Source: Clostridiales bacterium (lineage in GTDB: Bacteria; Bacillota; Clostridia; Oscillospirales; Oscillospiraceae). From it: 62,475 nucleotides of DNA. Every line of letters begins with the position of its first letter. The first letter of the stretch is position 1. Below the pieces are notes generated by a model that was not told where the DNA came from, did no database searches, and was given only the letters and a program-made list of their open reading frames with translations. This document shows, piece by piece, positions 25,177 through 33,732 of this stretch. Where the stretch lies: contig JAAYJC010000080.1 of assembly GCA_012523085.1 (NCBI GenBank), forward strand, positions 1-62,475. The letters run 5' to 3'. The position numbers and the translations under genes are program-made.

Positions 25177-25446
25177 GTCTTTTGCTGAAAACAAATAAGC
25201 CGGACGCATTGCCTTCACAAATACGTCAAGAATTTTGCCGAATTCGTCACAAAGCGATAAATTGTGATGGAAATGTGATGACGCTCATGCCAAAACGCTG
25301 GGATATTCTGATTATTATGAGAACGAATGGCCGGCCATCATAAATTCATAACATATTTGTGATATATTTGTACTTGCGATTAGTCCGTGACCGGCGTGTT
25401 TAAGCCGACAGATTGAATAGGTTAACCACCAGAGAGGAGGATCAGC

Positions 25447-25944
25447 GTGAACGAAATGCAAGTAAAAGGTACCCTTACCAAAGAAGAGAAAGAAAAGGCA
25501 TATTCTCAGATTGCCAGTGTCATTGACCTGTATAAAAACAAGGAAGGCAGCTTAATCCAGATTCTGCATCTGGCTCAGGAGATTTACGGGCATCTCCCGT
25601 TGGAACTGCAAGAGTTTATCTCCATGAATATGGATATTCCGCTTTCTGAGGTTTCTGGAGTAGTCTCGTTTTATTCCTTCTTTTCCACTGTACCAAGAGG
25701 TGAGCACACAATCCGCGTATGCCTCGGCACCGCCTGTTATGTGCGCGGAGGCAAAAAAATCGTAGAATACCTGCAGGAACGGCTGGGTGTGGAGCTCGGC
25801 GGAACGACCAGCGACGGCAAGTTTACCTTTGAGATTGCCAGATGTATCGGAGCTTGCGGGCTTGCACCGGCGATGATGATCGATGATACGGTCTACAAGC
25901 AGGTCAACGTGAACAAACTGGACAAAATTTTAGATCAGTATTGA
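25447..25944 (+). CDS. NuoE-like [2Fe-2S] subunit of NADH-linked hydrogenase
   Basis: 165 residues starting at GTG after GAGGAGG. A thioredoxin-like NuoE/HndA/HydC domain: cluster cysteines in VCLGTACYVRGG and ARCIGACGLAP, and the helical N-terminal part EGSLIQILHLAQEIYGHLP. It carries electrons between the FMN subunit and the rest of a cytoplasmic hydrogenase complex. It is the first gene of a three-gene operon; its stop overlaps the region before the NuoF-like start by a few bases. Confidence 0.92.
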   Translation: MNEMQVKGTLTKEEKEKAYSQIASVIDLYKNKEGSLIQILHLAQEIYGHLPLELQEFISMNMDIPLSEVSGVVSFYSFFSTVPRGEHTIRVCLGTACYVRGGKKIVEYLQERLGVELGGTTSDGKFTFEIARCIGACGLAPAMMIDDTVYKQVNVNKLDKILDQY

Positions 25945-25958
25945 GAGGAGGGGACGAG

Positions 25959-28900
25959 ATGAGCGTAGTAAAAAGCAAACAGGAGCTTTTGGCTCTGAAG
26001 AAGGCGTACAATGACAAGCTGGCTGCTTATAAGCATCAGATATTGATCTGCGGAGGCGCGGGCTGCGTATCCTCGGGATGCGCGGAAGTCAGGCAGGCCG
26101 TCGACGAGACCTTAGCGGATTTCGGCCTTACCGAAACGACCAAGGTGATGGAAACAGGCTGTATGGGCACATGCGCCGTCGGCCCCGTCATGTTGATTTT
26201 ACCGGAACGAATCTTCTATACAAACCTGGACGGAGAAATAGCCTGCAAGGTCATACAAGCGCACCTTGTGAACGGAGAGATTTTAGAGGAACACACCTTT
26301 TTTGATAAGTCCTTACATAAGCATGTTCCGAAAATCGACGATATTGAATTTTTCCGCCAGCAGGTAAAAATTGCTCTTCGCAACTGCGGAGAGATGGATT
26401 ACACCAGTATAGACGCCTATATTGCAAGGGACGGATATCAAGCGGCAGCCAAAGCTCTGGTGGAAAAAACCGGGGCGGATGTTGTTGCCGAAGTGAAAAA
26501 ATCCGGGTTGATGGGCCGCGGCGGAGCGGGCTTCCCGACCGGAATGAAATGGGAAGCCGGACTCAAGGCCGAGGGCGAGAGAAAATACATTGTCTGCAAT
26601 GCCGATGAAGGGGACCCCGGGGCGTTTATGGACCGCAGCCTCATTGAAGGCGATCCGCATTCCCTGATTGAAGGCATGATCCTCGGCGGATTTGCCATCG
26701 GGGCAAATACCGGTTATGTCTATGTCAGGGCGGAATACCCGCTGGCTATCTCGCGTCTGGAAAAGGCGATGGAGCAGGCAAGAGAATACGGGTTACTGGG
26801 TAAGGACCTGTTCGGCTCGGGCTTTGATTTCGATATGGAAATTCGAATCGGCGCGGGCGCGTTTGTCTGCGGCGAGGAAACCGCGTTGATGAGCTCCATC
26901 GAAGGCAACAGAGGCGAGCCGAGGCAAAAGCCGCCTTTCCCGTTCCAAAAAGGCCTGTTCGGCATGCCGACGATTATCAATAACGTGGAAACCCTCGTAA
27001 ACATTCCCGCAATCATCCACAACGGAGCCGACTGGTATACCGGGTTCGGGTCCGAGAGAAGTAAGGGAACCAAGGTTTTTGCACTCGCGGGCGACATCGC
27101 CAATACCGGCATCGTCGAGGTGCCCATCGGCGTACCGCTCGGCAATATCCTGTTCGATATCGGCGGCGGGATTCCGAACAAGAAACAGTTTAAGGCCGTG
27201 CAGCTCGGAGGGCCGTCCGGCGGCGCGATTACGGCGAAGAACCTGAACACGCCGACAGATTACAGCAATCTGAAAGCGCTGGGCGCGATCATGGGCTCAG
27301 GCGGAATGATTGCAATGAATGAAGACACCTGTATGGTCGACACGGCGCGTTACTTTATGGATTTCATTCAGGATGAATCCTGCGGAAAGTGCGTAGCCTG
27401 CCGGATCGGCACCAAGCGCATGCTGGAAATTCTCGAGAGGATCTGCGAGGGTAAGGGCAAGGAGGGCGACATAGAGCTTCTCGAGGAACTGGGCGCGACA
27501 ATCCAGGAGACGGCCATGTGCGGTCTTGGACAGACTGCGCCAAACCCCGTGCTCAGTGCGATCAATAATTTTCGAAATGAGTTCGAGGAGCACATCAAGT
27601 ACAAATACTGCAGAGCCGGCGTATGCTCCGCACTCTTTATCTCTCCGTGCGAAAACACCTGTCCGGCCGGCATCAATGTACCGGGCTACACGGCGCTGGT
27701 GGCAGAGGGCAGATTCATTGACGCGTATAATCTGATCAGACAGGAAAATCCGTTCCCGGCCGTCTGCGGACGCGTATGCACAAGGCCGTGTGAATCTAAG
27801 TGCCGGCGCGGCTCCATTGACGAACCTGTAGCAATATGCGACATTAAGCGGTTTGTGGCAGACTACGCGCACAAGCATGAGACAGAGTATACGCATGACG
27901 TCGTTTTCCCGAAGAATGGGAAGAGCATTGCGATCATAGGCGCGGGCGCGGCAGGTCTCACCTGCGGATACTATCTTGCCCGCATCGGCTACGATGTCGA
28001 TGTCTATGAATCGGAAAATGTAGCCGGCGGCGTGCTTGCCTTCGGAATCCCCGAATATCGTCTGCCGATGAACGTGCTGCAGCATGAAATCGAACTGATT
28101 GTCAAGGAAGGTGTAACGATTCACCTGAACACGACGGTCGGAAAGGACATCAGCTTCGATGAAATCAAGAAATACGCGGATGCAGTATTCGTAACCACCG
28201 GAACCCAACTCCCGCAGCGTGTCAACATCGAAGGCGAAGATCTAAACGGAGTGATTCATGGTCTGAACTTCCTGAAGATGATTAATTTGGGCAAAAACAT
28301 TAACATCGGTGAGAAGGTTGTCGTTATCGGCGGCGGAAATACTGCGATTGACTCGGCAAGGACAGCGCTCAGGCTTGGGGCGAAAAAGGTTACGATCCTT
28401 TACCGCCGCACACAGAGCATGATGCCCGCTTATGAGTCCGAAGTGCTCGAGTCCGTCGAGGAAGGTATCGAGATCATTGAATTGACGCAGCCGGTCCGGT
28501 TCACCGCCGGCAAAAACGGCAGAGTGAACGGCGTAGAGTGCATGCGCATGAAACTCGGGGAATTTGATTCCGACGGAAGAAGAAAGTCGGTGCCGGTCGG
28601 AGGCTCTAATTTCAACATCGAAGCCGATACCGTTATACCGGCTGTCAGCCAGTATGCGGACCTGCCTTTCATTCCGGCTGAAAACATCGGTCTTACCCCA
28701 TGGGGCACCTTTACCGTAGATGACGACAGCATGATGACCACGATGGACGGCGTTTTCGCAGGCGGCGACGTTGTCAGAGGACCCGATACCGTAATCAGAG
28801 CCATTTCTGACGGCAAGAAGGCTGCCATGGCTATCGACAAGTATCTCGGTGGCAGAGGCGTGCTGAACAAAGGACCCGAAATCAAAATCAATCCGGTTTA

Positions 28901-29054
28901 CGATGACGATGAGGTTGTCGAGCTTGGGCGTTATCCTTTGGATATGCTGGAGCTGAGTAAACGAAAGGAATCATTCGACGAAGTGGTGCTGGGCTATCAT
29001 AAGCTGACGGCAATGGCTGAGGCCATGCGCTGCCTGCATTGTGAAAGGAGGTAA
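25959..29054 (+). CDS. NuoF-like hydrogenase subunit fused to a GltD-like flavoprotein
   Basis: 1031 residues; ATG 25959 after GGAGGGG. Domains in order: an N-terminal [2Fe-2S] thioredoxin-like part (CGGAGCVSSGC, GCMGTCAVGP); a NuoF core with FMN/NADH motifs (GRGGAGFPTG near 186, CNADEGDPGAF near 213); a [4Fe-4S] site CGKCVACRIG near 473; then, in place of the usual C-terminal ferredoxin, a GltD/DPYD-type Cys region (CENTCPAGINVPGY, CGRVCTRPCESKC), an FAD-binding GAGAAGL near 661 and an NAD(P)-binding IGGGNTAIDSA near 790. It would join NADH oxidation to a second pyridine-nucleotide flavin site in one polypeptide. Confidence 0.9.
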   Translation: MSVVKSKQELLALKKAYNDKLAAYKHQILICGGAGCVSSGCAEVRQAVDETLADFGLTETTKVMETGCMGTCAVGPVMLILPERIFYTNLDGEIACKVIQAHLVNGEILEEHTFFDKSLHKHVPKIDDIEFFRQQVKIALRNCGEMDYTSIDAYIARDGYQAAAKALVEKTGADVVAEVKKSGLMGRGGAGFPTGMKWEAGLKAEGERKYIVCNADEGDPGAFMDRSLIEGDPHSLIEGMILGGFAIGANTGYVYVRAEYPLAISRLEKAMEQAREYGLLGKDLFGSGFDFDMEIRIGAGAFVCGEETALMSSIEGNRGEPRQKPPFPFQKGLFGMPTIINNVETLVNIPAIIHNGADWYTGFGSERSKGTKVFALAGDIANTGIVEVPIGVPLGNILFDIGGGIPNKKQFKAVQLGGPSGGAITAKNLNTPTDYSNLKALGAIMGSGGMIAMNEDTCMVDTARYFMDFIQDESCGKCVACRIGTKRMLEILERICEGKGKEGDIELLEELGATIQETAMCGLGQTAPNPVLSAINNFRNEFEEHIKYKYCRAGVCSALFISPCENTCPAGINVPGYTALVAEGRFIDAYNLIRQENPFPAVCGRVCTRPCESKCRRGSIDEPVAICDIKRFVADYAHKHETEYTHDVVFPKNGKSIAIIGAGAAGLTCGYYLARIGYDVDVYESENVAGGVLAFGIPEYRLPMNVLQHEIELIVKEGVTIHLNTTVGKDISFDEIKKYADAVFVTTGTQLPQRVNIEGEDLNGVIHGLNFLKMINLGKNINIGEKVVVIGGGNTAIDSARTALRLGAKKVTILYRRTQSMMPAYESEVLESVEEGIEIIELTQPVRFTAGKNGRVNGVECMRMKLGEFDSDGRRKSVPVGGSNFNIEADTVIPAVSQYADLPFIPAENIGLTPWGTFTVDDDSMMTTMDGVFAGGDVVRGPDTVIRAISDGKKAAMAIDKYLGGRGVLNKGPEIKINPVYDDDEVVELGRYPLDMLELSKRKESFDEVVLGYHKLTAMAEAMRCLHCERR

Positions 29055-29060
29055 GGACAG

Positions 29061-31067
29061 ATGGTTAATCTGACAATCAACAATCAGAAAATCGTTGCGG
29101 AAGAAGGCCTGACCATAATGGAGGCCGCGAAGCGCAACCATATACATATCCCCAGCCTTTGTTATATGAAGGATGTTCACCAGATCGGCGCGTGCAGAAT
29201 ATGCGTCGTCGAAGTTGAGGGCGCAAAAACGCTGCAGGCTTCTTGTCTTGCGCAGATCGCAGAGGGCATGGTCGTCAGAACAAACACCGAAAAGGTCCGC
29301 AAGGCGCGCAAGGTGCTCTATGAGCTGATGCTTTCGGACCATTCGCAGGACTGCCTGACCTGCGCGCGCAACCAGTCCTGCGAATTTCAGGCGCTCGGCA
29401 AAGAACTGGGGGTTGACGATTCCAGATTTGAAGGCAAGCGTTCACCGTTCCATGTGGATGCATCCGCTTCGATAACACGCGATATGACCAAATGTATCCT
29501 TTGCCGCCGCTGTGTTACCGTATGCAATGAGATTCAGGAAGTTGGGGCGTTAAACCCGCAAAACCGCGGATTTAATACCGAAATATCTCCCGCAATGAAC
29601 CTGCCGATCGGCAAGGCCAACTGCGCCCTCTGCGGCCAATGCACCGTGGTGTGCCCGGTAGGCGCGTTAAAAGAAACCAGCTCGACACAGAAGGTTTGGA
29701 ATGCGATCAACGATCCGGAAATACGCACGGTTGTACAGGTAGCTCCGGCGGTCCGCGTGGCTCTGGGCGAAGAGTTCGGGATGCCCACAGGATCAAGGGT
29801 GACAGGAAAGATGGCAGCCGCGCTGCGCAGGATGGGATTTGACGACATTTTCGACACGAACTTCACGGCAGACCTGACGATCATTGAAGAGGGCACCGAA
29901 TTTCTTACCAGGGTTCAAAACGCCCTGACCGGAAAAGGCGCTGTGCTGCCGATGATCACAAGCTGCAGCCCCGGTTGGGTAAAGTTTATCGAACACAATT
30001 ATGCCGATCAGCTAAGTCACCTGTCCACCTGCAAATCTCCGCACACGATGCTGGGCGCTCTGGTCAAATCCTACTATGCGGAGAAGATTCAGGCGGATCC
30101 AAAGAGCATGTATGTCGTTTCGGTCATGCCCTGTACGGCGAAAAAATATGAGATTGAACGCGACGAAATGAAAAACGACGGCAACAAGAATGTCGACGCC
30201 GTTATCACAACCCGCGAGCTGGCGGAAATGATCAAATCAGCCGGGATTGATTTCACCACCCTTCCGGAAGAAGAGTTTGACAATCCGCTCGGCATGTCCA
30301 CCGGCGCGGCGGATATCTTCGGGCTGACCGGCGGCGTTATGGAAGCGGCGCTTCGTACAGTATACGAGCTCGTAACCGGAAGAGAACTCCCGTTTGACGG
30401 GCTGCATGTGACGCCCATCGTCGGTCTTGACCAGGTCAAAGCTGCGACAATCACCATTACCGACACATTGCCGGAATACAAATTCCTTGAAGGCGTTGAT
30501 GTTAAGGTTGCCGTGACCAGCGGGCTTGCCGGCGCAAGGCAGCTGATGGAGGAAATTGCGAAAGGCGAGTCCCCGTATCACTTTATCGAGGTCATGGGTT
30601 GCCCAAGCGGTTGTATTATGGGCGGCGGGCAGCCGAGAAGCGACGATCCGGATGTACGCGAAAAGCGTCTGTCGAAACTGTATGAAGAAGATGAGGGCAA
30701 GACGCTTCGAAAATCGCACGACAATCCTTATATCAAATCCTTGTATGAAGAATATCTCGGAGAGCCGAACGGGCACAAGTCTCACGAGCTTCTTCACACA
30801 CATTATGTCAAACGCGGCAAGTTCAACGAATTGACAAAGGAAAACTTTGTGGTCGAAATCGACGATTTCACGAAGCGAAGAGCGGCCCAGGCGCTCAGTC
30901 AGGATACCAAGGCGGCCGCCGCGGTGAAGCTTCCGCCCGAATCACTGCCTCCGAAGATTTTCGAGTTGGAAGCAGAAAACAGAAGGCTGAAAAACGAGCT
31001 TCAGGATACGCAGGAGACGGTCGATATTATGAAGTCGGTTTTGTCAAAGTATACAAAGCAAGGTTAA
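29061..31067 (+). CDS. hydA: [FeFe]-hydrogenase catalytic subunit (group A3-like)
   Basis: 668 residues after AAGGAGG. N-terminal [2Fe-2S] domain, His/Cys-ligated [4Fe-4S] region (HSQDCLTCARNQSC, near 94-107), two ferredoxin clusters (CILCRRCVTVC, CALCGQCTVVC), then the H-cluster domain: L1 TSCSPGW near 299, L2 MPCTAKKYE near 356, L3 EVMGCPSGCIMGGGQP near 511, and a small-subunit-like end (SHELLHTHY). It evolves or takes up hydrogen. L1 has Ser where many enzymes have a second Cys. The last 45 or so residues form an extra coiled coil (FELEAENRRLKNELQDTQE). No HydE/F/G maturases are in the window. Confidence 0.93.
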   Translation: MVNLTINNQKIVAEEGLTIMEAAKRNHIHIPSLCYMKDVHQIGACRICVVEVEGAKTLQASCLAQIAEGMVVRTNTEKVRKARKVLYELMLSDHSQDCLTCARNQSCEFQALGKELGVDDSRFEGKRSPFHVDASASITRDMTKCILCRRCVTVCNEIQEVGALNPQNRGFNTEISPAMNLPIGKANCALCGQCTVVCPVGALKETSSTQKVWNAINDPEIRTVVQVAPAVRVALGEEFGMPTGSRVTGKMAAALRRMGFDDIFDTNFTADLTIIEEGTEFLTRVQNALTGKGAVLPMITSCSPGWVKFIEHNYADQLSHLSTCKSPHTMLGALVKSYYAEKIQADPKSMYVVSVMPCTAKKYEIERDEMKNDGNKNVDAVITTRELAEMIKSAGIDFTTLPEEEFDNPLGMSTGAADIFGLTGGVMEAALRTVYELVTGRELPFDGLHVTPIVGLDQVKAATITITDTLPEYKFLEGVDVKVAVTSGLAGARQLMEEIAKGESPYHFIEVMGCPSGCIMGGGQPRSDDPDVREKRLSKLYEEDEGKTLRKSHDNPYIKSLYEEYLGEPNGHKSHELLHTHYVKRGKFNELTKENFVVEIDDFTKRRAAQALSQDTKAAAAVKLPPESLPPKIFELEAENRRLKNELQDTQETVDIMKSVLSKYTKQG

Positions 31068-31115
31068 CAGGGAACACAAACTGTTAACACACATGGCGTA
31101 TCCCCTGACAAGTCA

Positions 31116-31158
31116 GGCGTTCATCCGGCATAATTATCCGGATGGACGCCCTTTTTTT
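31116..31158 (+). terminator. Rho-independent terminator of the hydrogenase operon
   Basis: A 13-base inverted repeat (31116-31128 with 31138-31150) followed by seven T. Confidence 0.92.
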
Positions 31159-31191
31159 GCGCATTTCGATGCACCGGAGCCACGAAGGCTA

Positions 31192-31220
31192 TTGCAATTT
31201 TCATAATTTCATTATACTAT
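31192..31220 (+). promoter_or_regulatory. Promoter of the response-regulator gene
   Basis: TTGCAA (31192-31197) with TACTAT (31215-31220, 17-base spacer) or TATACT (31213-31218, 15-base spacer). Confidence 0.45.
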
Positions 31221-31264
31221 TATCATTATTCTTGCATTTCGATTGATACTTTGGGGGACTATGC

Positions 31265-31960
31265 GTGGAAACAGAGGATATCCGGCTGATGGCAGCCGAT
31301 GCAGATTCTTCCATTCGCGCAATAATCAGGCGATGCGCACAGGAAGAAAGATGGAGCCTTGATGAAGCGAAGGATGGGATTGAAGCCTTAAAATACCTGC
31401 GCCGGAGAAAATACCACCTAATAATTCTGGAAATGGAGTTGCCGGTTATTGACGGACTGATGGTCTGCGAGAGTCTGAATCAAACGCCGAATATACCGGT
31501 CATTTTTATCAGCAAAAAGACTTCCGAGGACGACCGACTTGCCGCTTTCGAGGTTGGCGGGAACGATTATATTATTAAACCGTTTTATCCGAGAGAACTT
31601 GTTGCGCGAATCAAAAATCTGCTGAAACTAAACGGGATCGTCAGCGAGGCTAATCATTTATTGGTGTCGGGCAACTTAAAGATTGATTTATTTTCACAGG
31701 ATGTTTTTGTGGACGATCAACGCGTTAAATTAACGCCTAAAGAATATAACCTTCTGCTGTTTTTCAGTCAGAATCCAAACAAAGCCTTTTCCAGAAGTAT
31801 GCTTCTGGATATGGTGTGGGGAAGGCAGTTTGACGGTACTGACCGCACAGTGGACACGCATGTAAAAAGTCTGAGGGAGAAAATAAAACCGTACCACACG
31901 TACATATCTACCATCTGGGGTTATGGTTATAAATATGAAGTTGAACACAGTGAGCTATGA
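31265..31960 (+). CDS. OmpR-type response regulator with Glu at the phosphorylation site
   Basis: 231 residues, GTG start after a G-rich ribosome site. The receiver domain spans about 8-120, with acidic residues D12/D14, Thr/Ser switch region FISKK and Lys in YIIKPF. A winged-helix DNA-binding domain spans about 130-226 (LTPKEYNLLLFFSQNP, RTVDTHVKSLREKI, GYGYKYE). The residue aligned with the phosphoacceptor Asp is Glu56 (LIILEMELPVIDG), which may mimic a permanent phosphate. No histidine kinase is adjacent. Its stop overlaps the start of the zincin gene (ATGA). Confidence 0.85.
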   Translation: METEDIRLMAADADSSIRAIIRRCAQEERWSLDEAKDGIEALKYLRRRKYHLIILEMELPVIDGLMVCESLNQTPNIPVIFISKKTSEDDRLAAFEVGGNDYIIKPFYPRELVARIKNLLKLNGIVSEANHLLVSGNLKIDLFSQDVFVDDQRVKLTPKEYNLLLFFSQNPNKAFSRSMLLDMVWGRQFDGTDRTVDTHVKSLREKIKPYHTYISTIWGYGYKYEVEHSEL

Positions 31961-32340
31961 CATATGAAGAAGTGCAGAAATTTCTGGGCGAAACTTCCGA
32001 TGGATTGCCTGGGGATATATTTAAAAGCCTGAACGGCGGAATCATATTGGCGCCCGAAACAAAATTACACCCGCAGAGCATCGGAAACGACCTGGTTATC
32101 AACGGGGAGTACCATTTTGAACCGTATGGACTGGGCCGCTATATTGTTTTGTATTACGGGTCATTGATCAGATCCTTTGGCCGCATGCCCATGGAAAGGC
32201 AGAAACTGAAAATCAAGGAAGTGCTGTATCATGAGCTGACGCATCACCTTGAGCATATGGCCGGAGACAAAACGCTGGAGAAAAAGGACGCAGCCGACCT
32301 TAACGCATATAAGCAAAAGCGCACGGGTCGGGACGAATGA
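31957..32340 (+). CDS. Minimal zincin-like metallopeptidase
   Basis: 127 residues. The zinc motif HELTHHLEHMAGD (HExxH) near residue 93 is preceded by a beta-rich segment ending YIVLYYGSLIRSF, as in the short zincin-like family (Pfam Zincin_1/DUF1025-like). No signal peptide, so cytoplasmic. Activity in such small members is not established. It is translationally coupled to the response regulator (ATGA overlap), so the two may share control. Confidence 0.75.
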   Translation: MTYEEVQKFLGETSDGLPGDIFKSLNGGIILAPETKLHPQSIGNDLVINGEYHFEPYGLGRYIVLYYGSLIRSFGRMPMERQKLKIKEVLYHELTHHLEHMAGDKTLEKKDAADLNAYKQKRTGRDE

Positions 32341-32391
32341 AAAACAAGTCGATAATAATACGATTTCACATAAAACCGAAAACAATATGAG

Positions 32392-32433
32392 CAGCAGCCC
32401 GGTGCCTCGAAAGAGAAAAACACCGGGCTGCTG
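32392..32433 (+). terminator. Hairpin terminator
   Basis: A 13-base inverted repeat (32392-32404 with 32421-32433), 52 bases after the zincin stop. The following bases are only moderately T-rich. Confidence 0.65.
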
Positions 32434-32517
32434 TTGCATTTATACCGGAGTGCCGCTTATGCACAAAATATCCAAATTTTGATTGTGATATCCGGGTATA
32501 TTTTATAATTATATACA

Positions 32518-32546
32518 TTGACAGGCGAGGTATATAGGAGTATCAT
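32518..32546 (+). promoter_or_regulatory. Promoter of the padR operon
   Basis: TTGACA (32518-32523) and TATCAT (32541-32546) with a 17-base spacer. AT-rich TATATA-type inverted sequences across the spacer are a possible site for the PadR regulator itself. Confidence 0.6.
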
Positions 32547-32637
32547 ATAACTTAACAGACAGAATATTACTGAGAAGCGAAGTATATAAAAGATCGAATC
32601 AACAGGCGGACAACGTATATCCGGGAAGGGAGCAAAC

Positions 32638-32982
32638 ATGTCGATAGCATCTGACCTGATACGGGGGCATACCGAGGCCATCATCCTGGCCAATCTGATA
32701 GAAGGTGACAGCTACGGTTACAAAATCAACAAAGCCATACTGAGCAATACGGAGCAGCAATATGAATTGAAAGAAGCCACATTGTATACCGCGTTTAAAC
32801 GGCTGGAGGAAGCCGGAAGCATCAGCTCCTATTGGGGAGACGAAACAATCGGCGCGAGAAGGCGCTATTATTCGATAACAAACGAAGGAAAAAAGACCTA
32901 TCACAGGCTAAAGCAGGAATGGCAAACAGCAAAAAAACTGATTGACAAATTAATCATGGGGGAGGAAAATGGCAATGATTGA
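32638..32982 (+). CDS. PadR-family transcriptional regulator
   Basis: 114 residues. The winged helix has the PadR signature EGDSYGYKINKAI followed by ELKEATLYTAFKRLEEAG and RRYYSITNEGKK, and a C-terminal dimerisation helix. It is the first gene of a padR-DUF1700-DUF4097 module, common in Firmicutes, in which the regulator usually controls its own operon. Its end overlaps the next gene by 14 bases. Confidence 0.92.
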   Translation: MSIASDLIRGHTEAIILANLIEGDSYGYKINKAILSNTEQQYELKEATLYTAFKRLEEAGSISSYWGDETIGARRRYYSITNEGKKTYHRLKQEWQTAKKLIDKLIMGEENGND

Positions 32983-33628
32983 CAGACTCAGAGCGTATAT
33001 CGACGAACTTTTTGCAGAAGCCCCGGCAACGAAGAAAACCGTTGAAGTCAAAGAAGAAATCCTGCAGAACCTCAGTGATAAATACAATGACCTCATTGCG
33101 GAAGGCAAAAGCGAAGAAGCGGCCTATAATATCTCCGTGGCAAGCATCGGCGATATCAGCGAGCTGATCGAAGAGCTGAAAAAAAACACCGAAGCTATGG
33201 ACAGCTATATCAGCGATCCCGAACGGCAAAAAGAGAGGAAGCGCAGCGCCATGATCGTATCCTATGCGATCATGCTGTATATTCTCAGCGTCGTGCCGCT
33301 TCTGATCCTTCAAAATATCGCCGGGCTTGTTGTGATGTTTGTGTTCATTGCGGCCGCTACAGGCATGTTGATTTATAACGGGATGACAAAAGCAGAGTAT
33401 AAGAATAATGATGAAACAATCGCATCCGAATTTAAGGAATGGCGTGAAACGAACAAAGTGCAAAAGTCGGCTATCCGGTCTTTAACCTCATCGCTGTGGG
33501 CTCTGACGATCATTGCCTATTTTCTGATCAGCTTCTGGACCCGTGCATGGCATATCAGCTGGCTTATTTTCTTTGTGTCCTTTGCTTTGCAAAATATCAT
33601 CAGAGTGTATTTTGATACGAAGAAATAA
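32969..33628 (+). CDS. DUF1700/permease-prefix-domain membrane protein
   Basis: 219 residues; GGAGG lies just before ATG 32969 (ATG 32975 is also possible). The N-terminal part is the helical permease-prefix domain (RLRAYIDELFAEAPATKK, VKEEILQNLSDKYNDLIAEG) and the C-terminal part has about four membrane segments. The family occurs with PadR regulators; its role is thought to be in envelope sensing but is not defined. Confidence 0.8.
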   Translation: MAMIDRLRAYIDELFAEAPATKKTVEVKEEILQNLSDKYNDLIAEGKSEEAAYNISVASIGDISELIEELKKNTEAMDSYISDPERQKERKRSAMIVSYAIMLYILSVVPLLILQNIAGLVVMFVFIAAATGMLIYNGMTKAEYKNNDETIASEFKEWRETNKVQKSAIRSLTSSLWALTIIAYFLISFWTRAWHISWLIFFVSFALQNIIRVYFDTKK

Positions 33629-33732
33629 GATAATGACGAAGAATCCTGACAGACCCGGCCCCCGAAAAAAGGAAACCGGGGGTGTATTTAGGCGTGCGGT
33701 CCGAAAAAACCGTGTGCGAAAGGATGATATAT

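Noticed and set aside
25122..25343. A 73-codon plus-strand frame starting inside the large hairpin
   Set aside because: Starts in the hairpin loop, has no ribosome site and no recognisable features.
25250..25400. TTGTGA-like motifs before the hydrogenase operon, considered as Rex operators
   Set aside because: Only half-sites with poor symmetry; no match to the Rex consensus palindrome.
27297..28208. A 303-codon minus-strand frame within the hydrogenase flavoprotein
   Set aside because: Antisense shadow; the plus strand carries clear cofactor motifs throughout.
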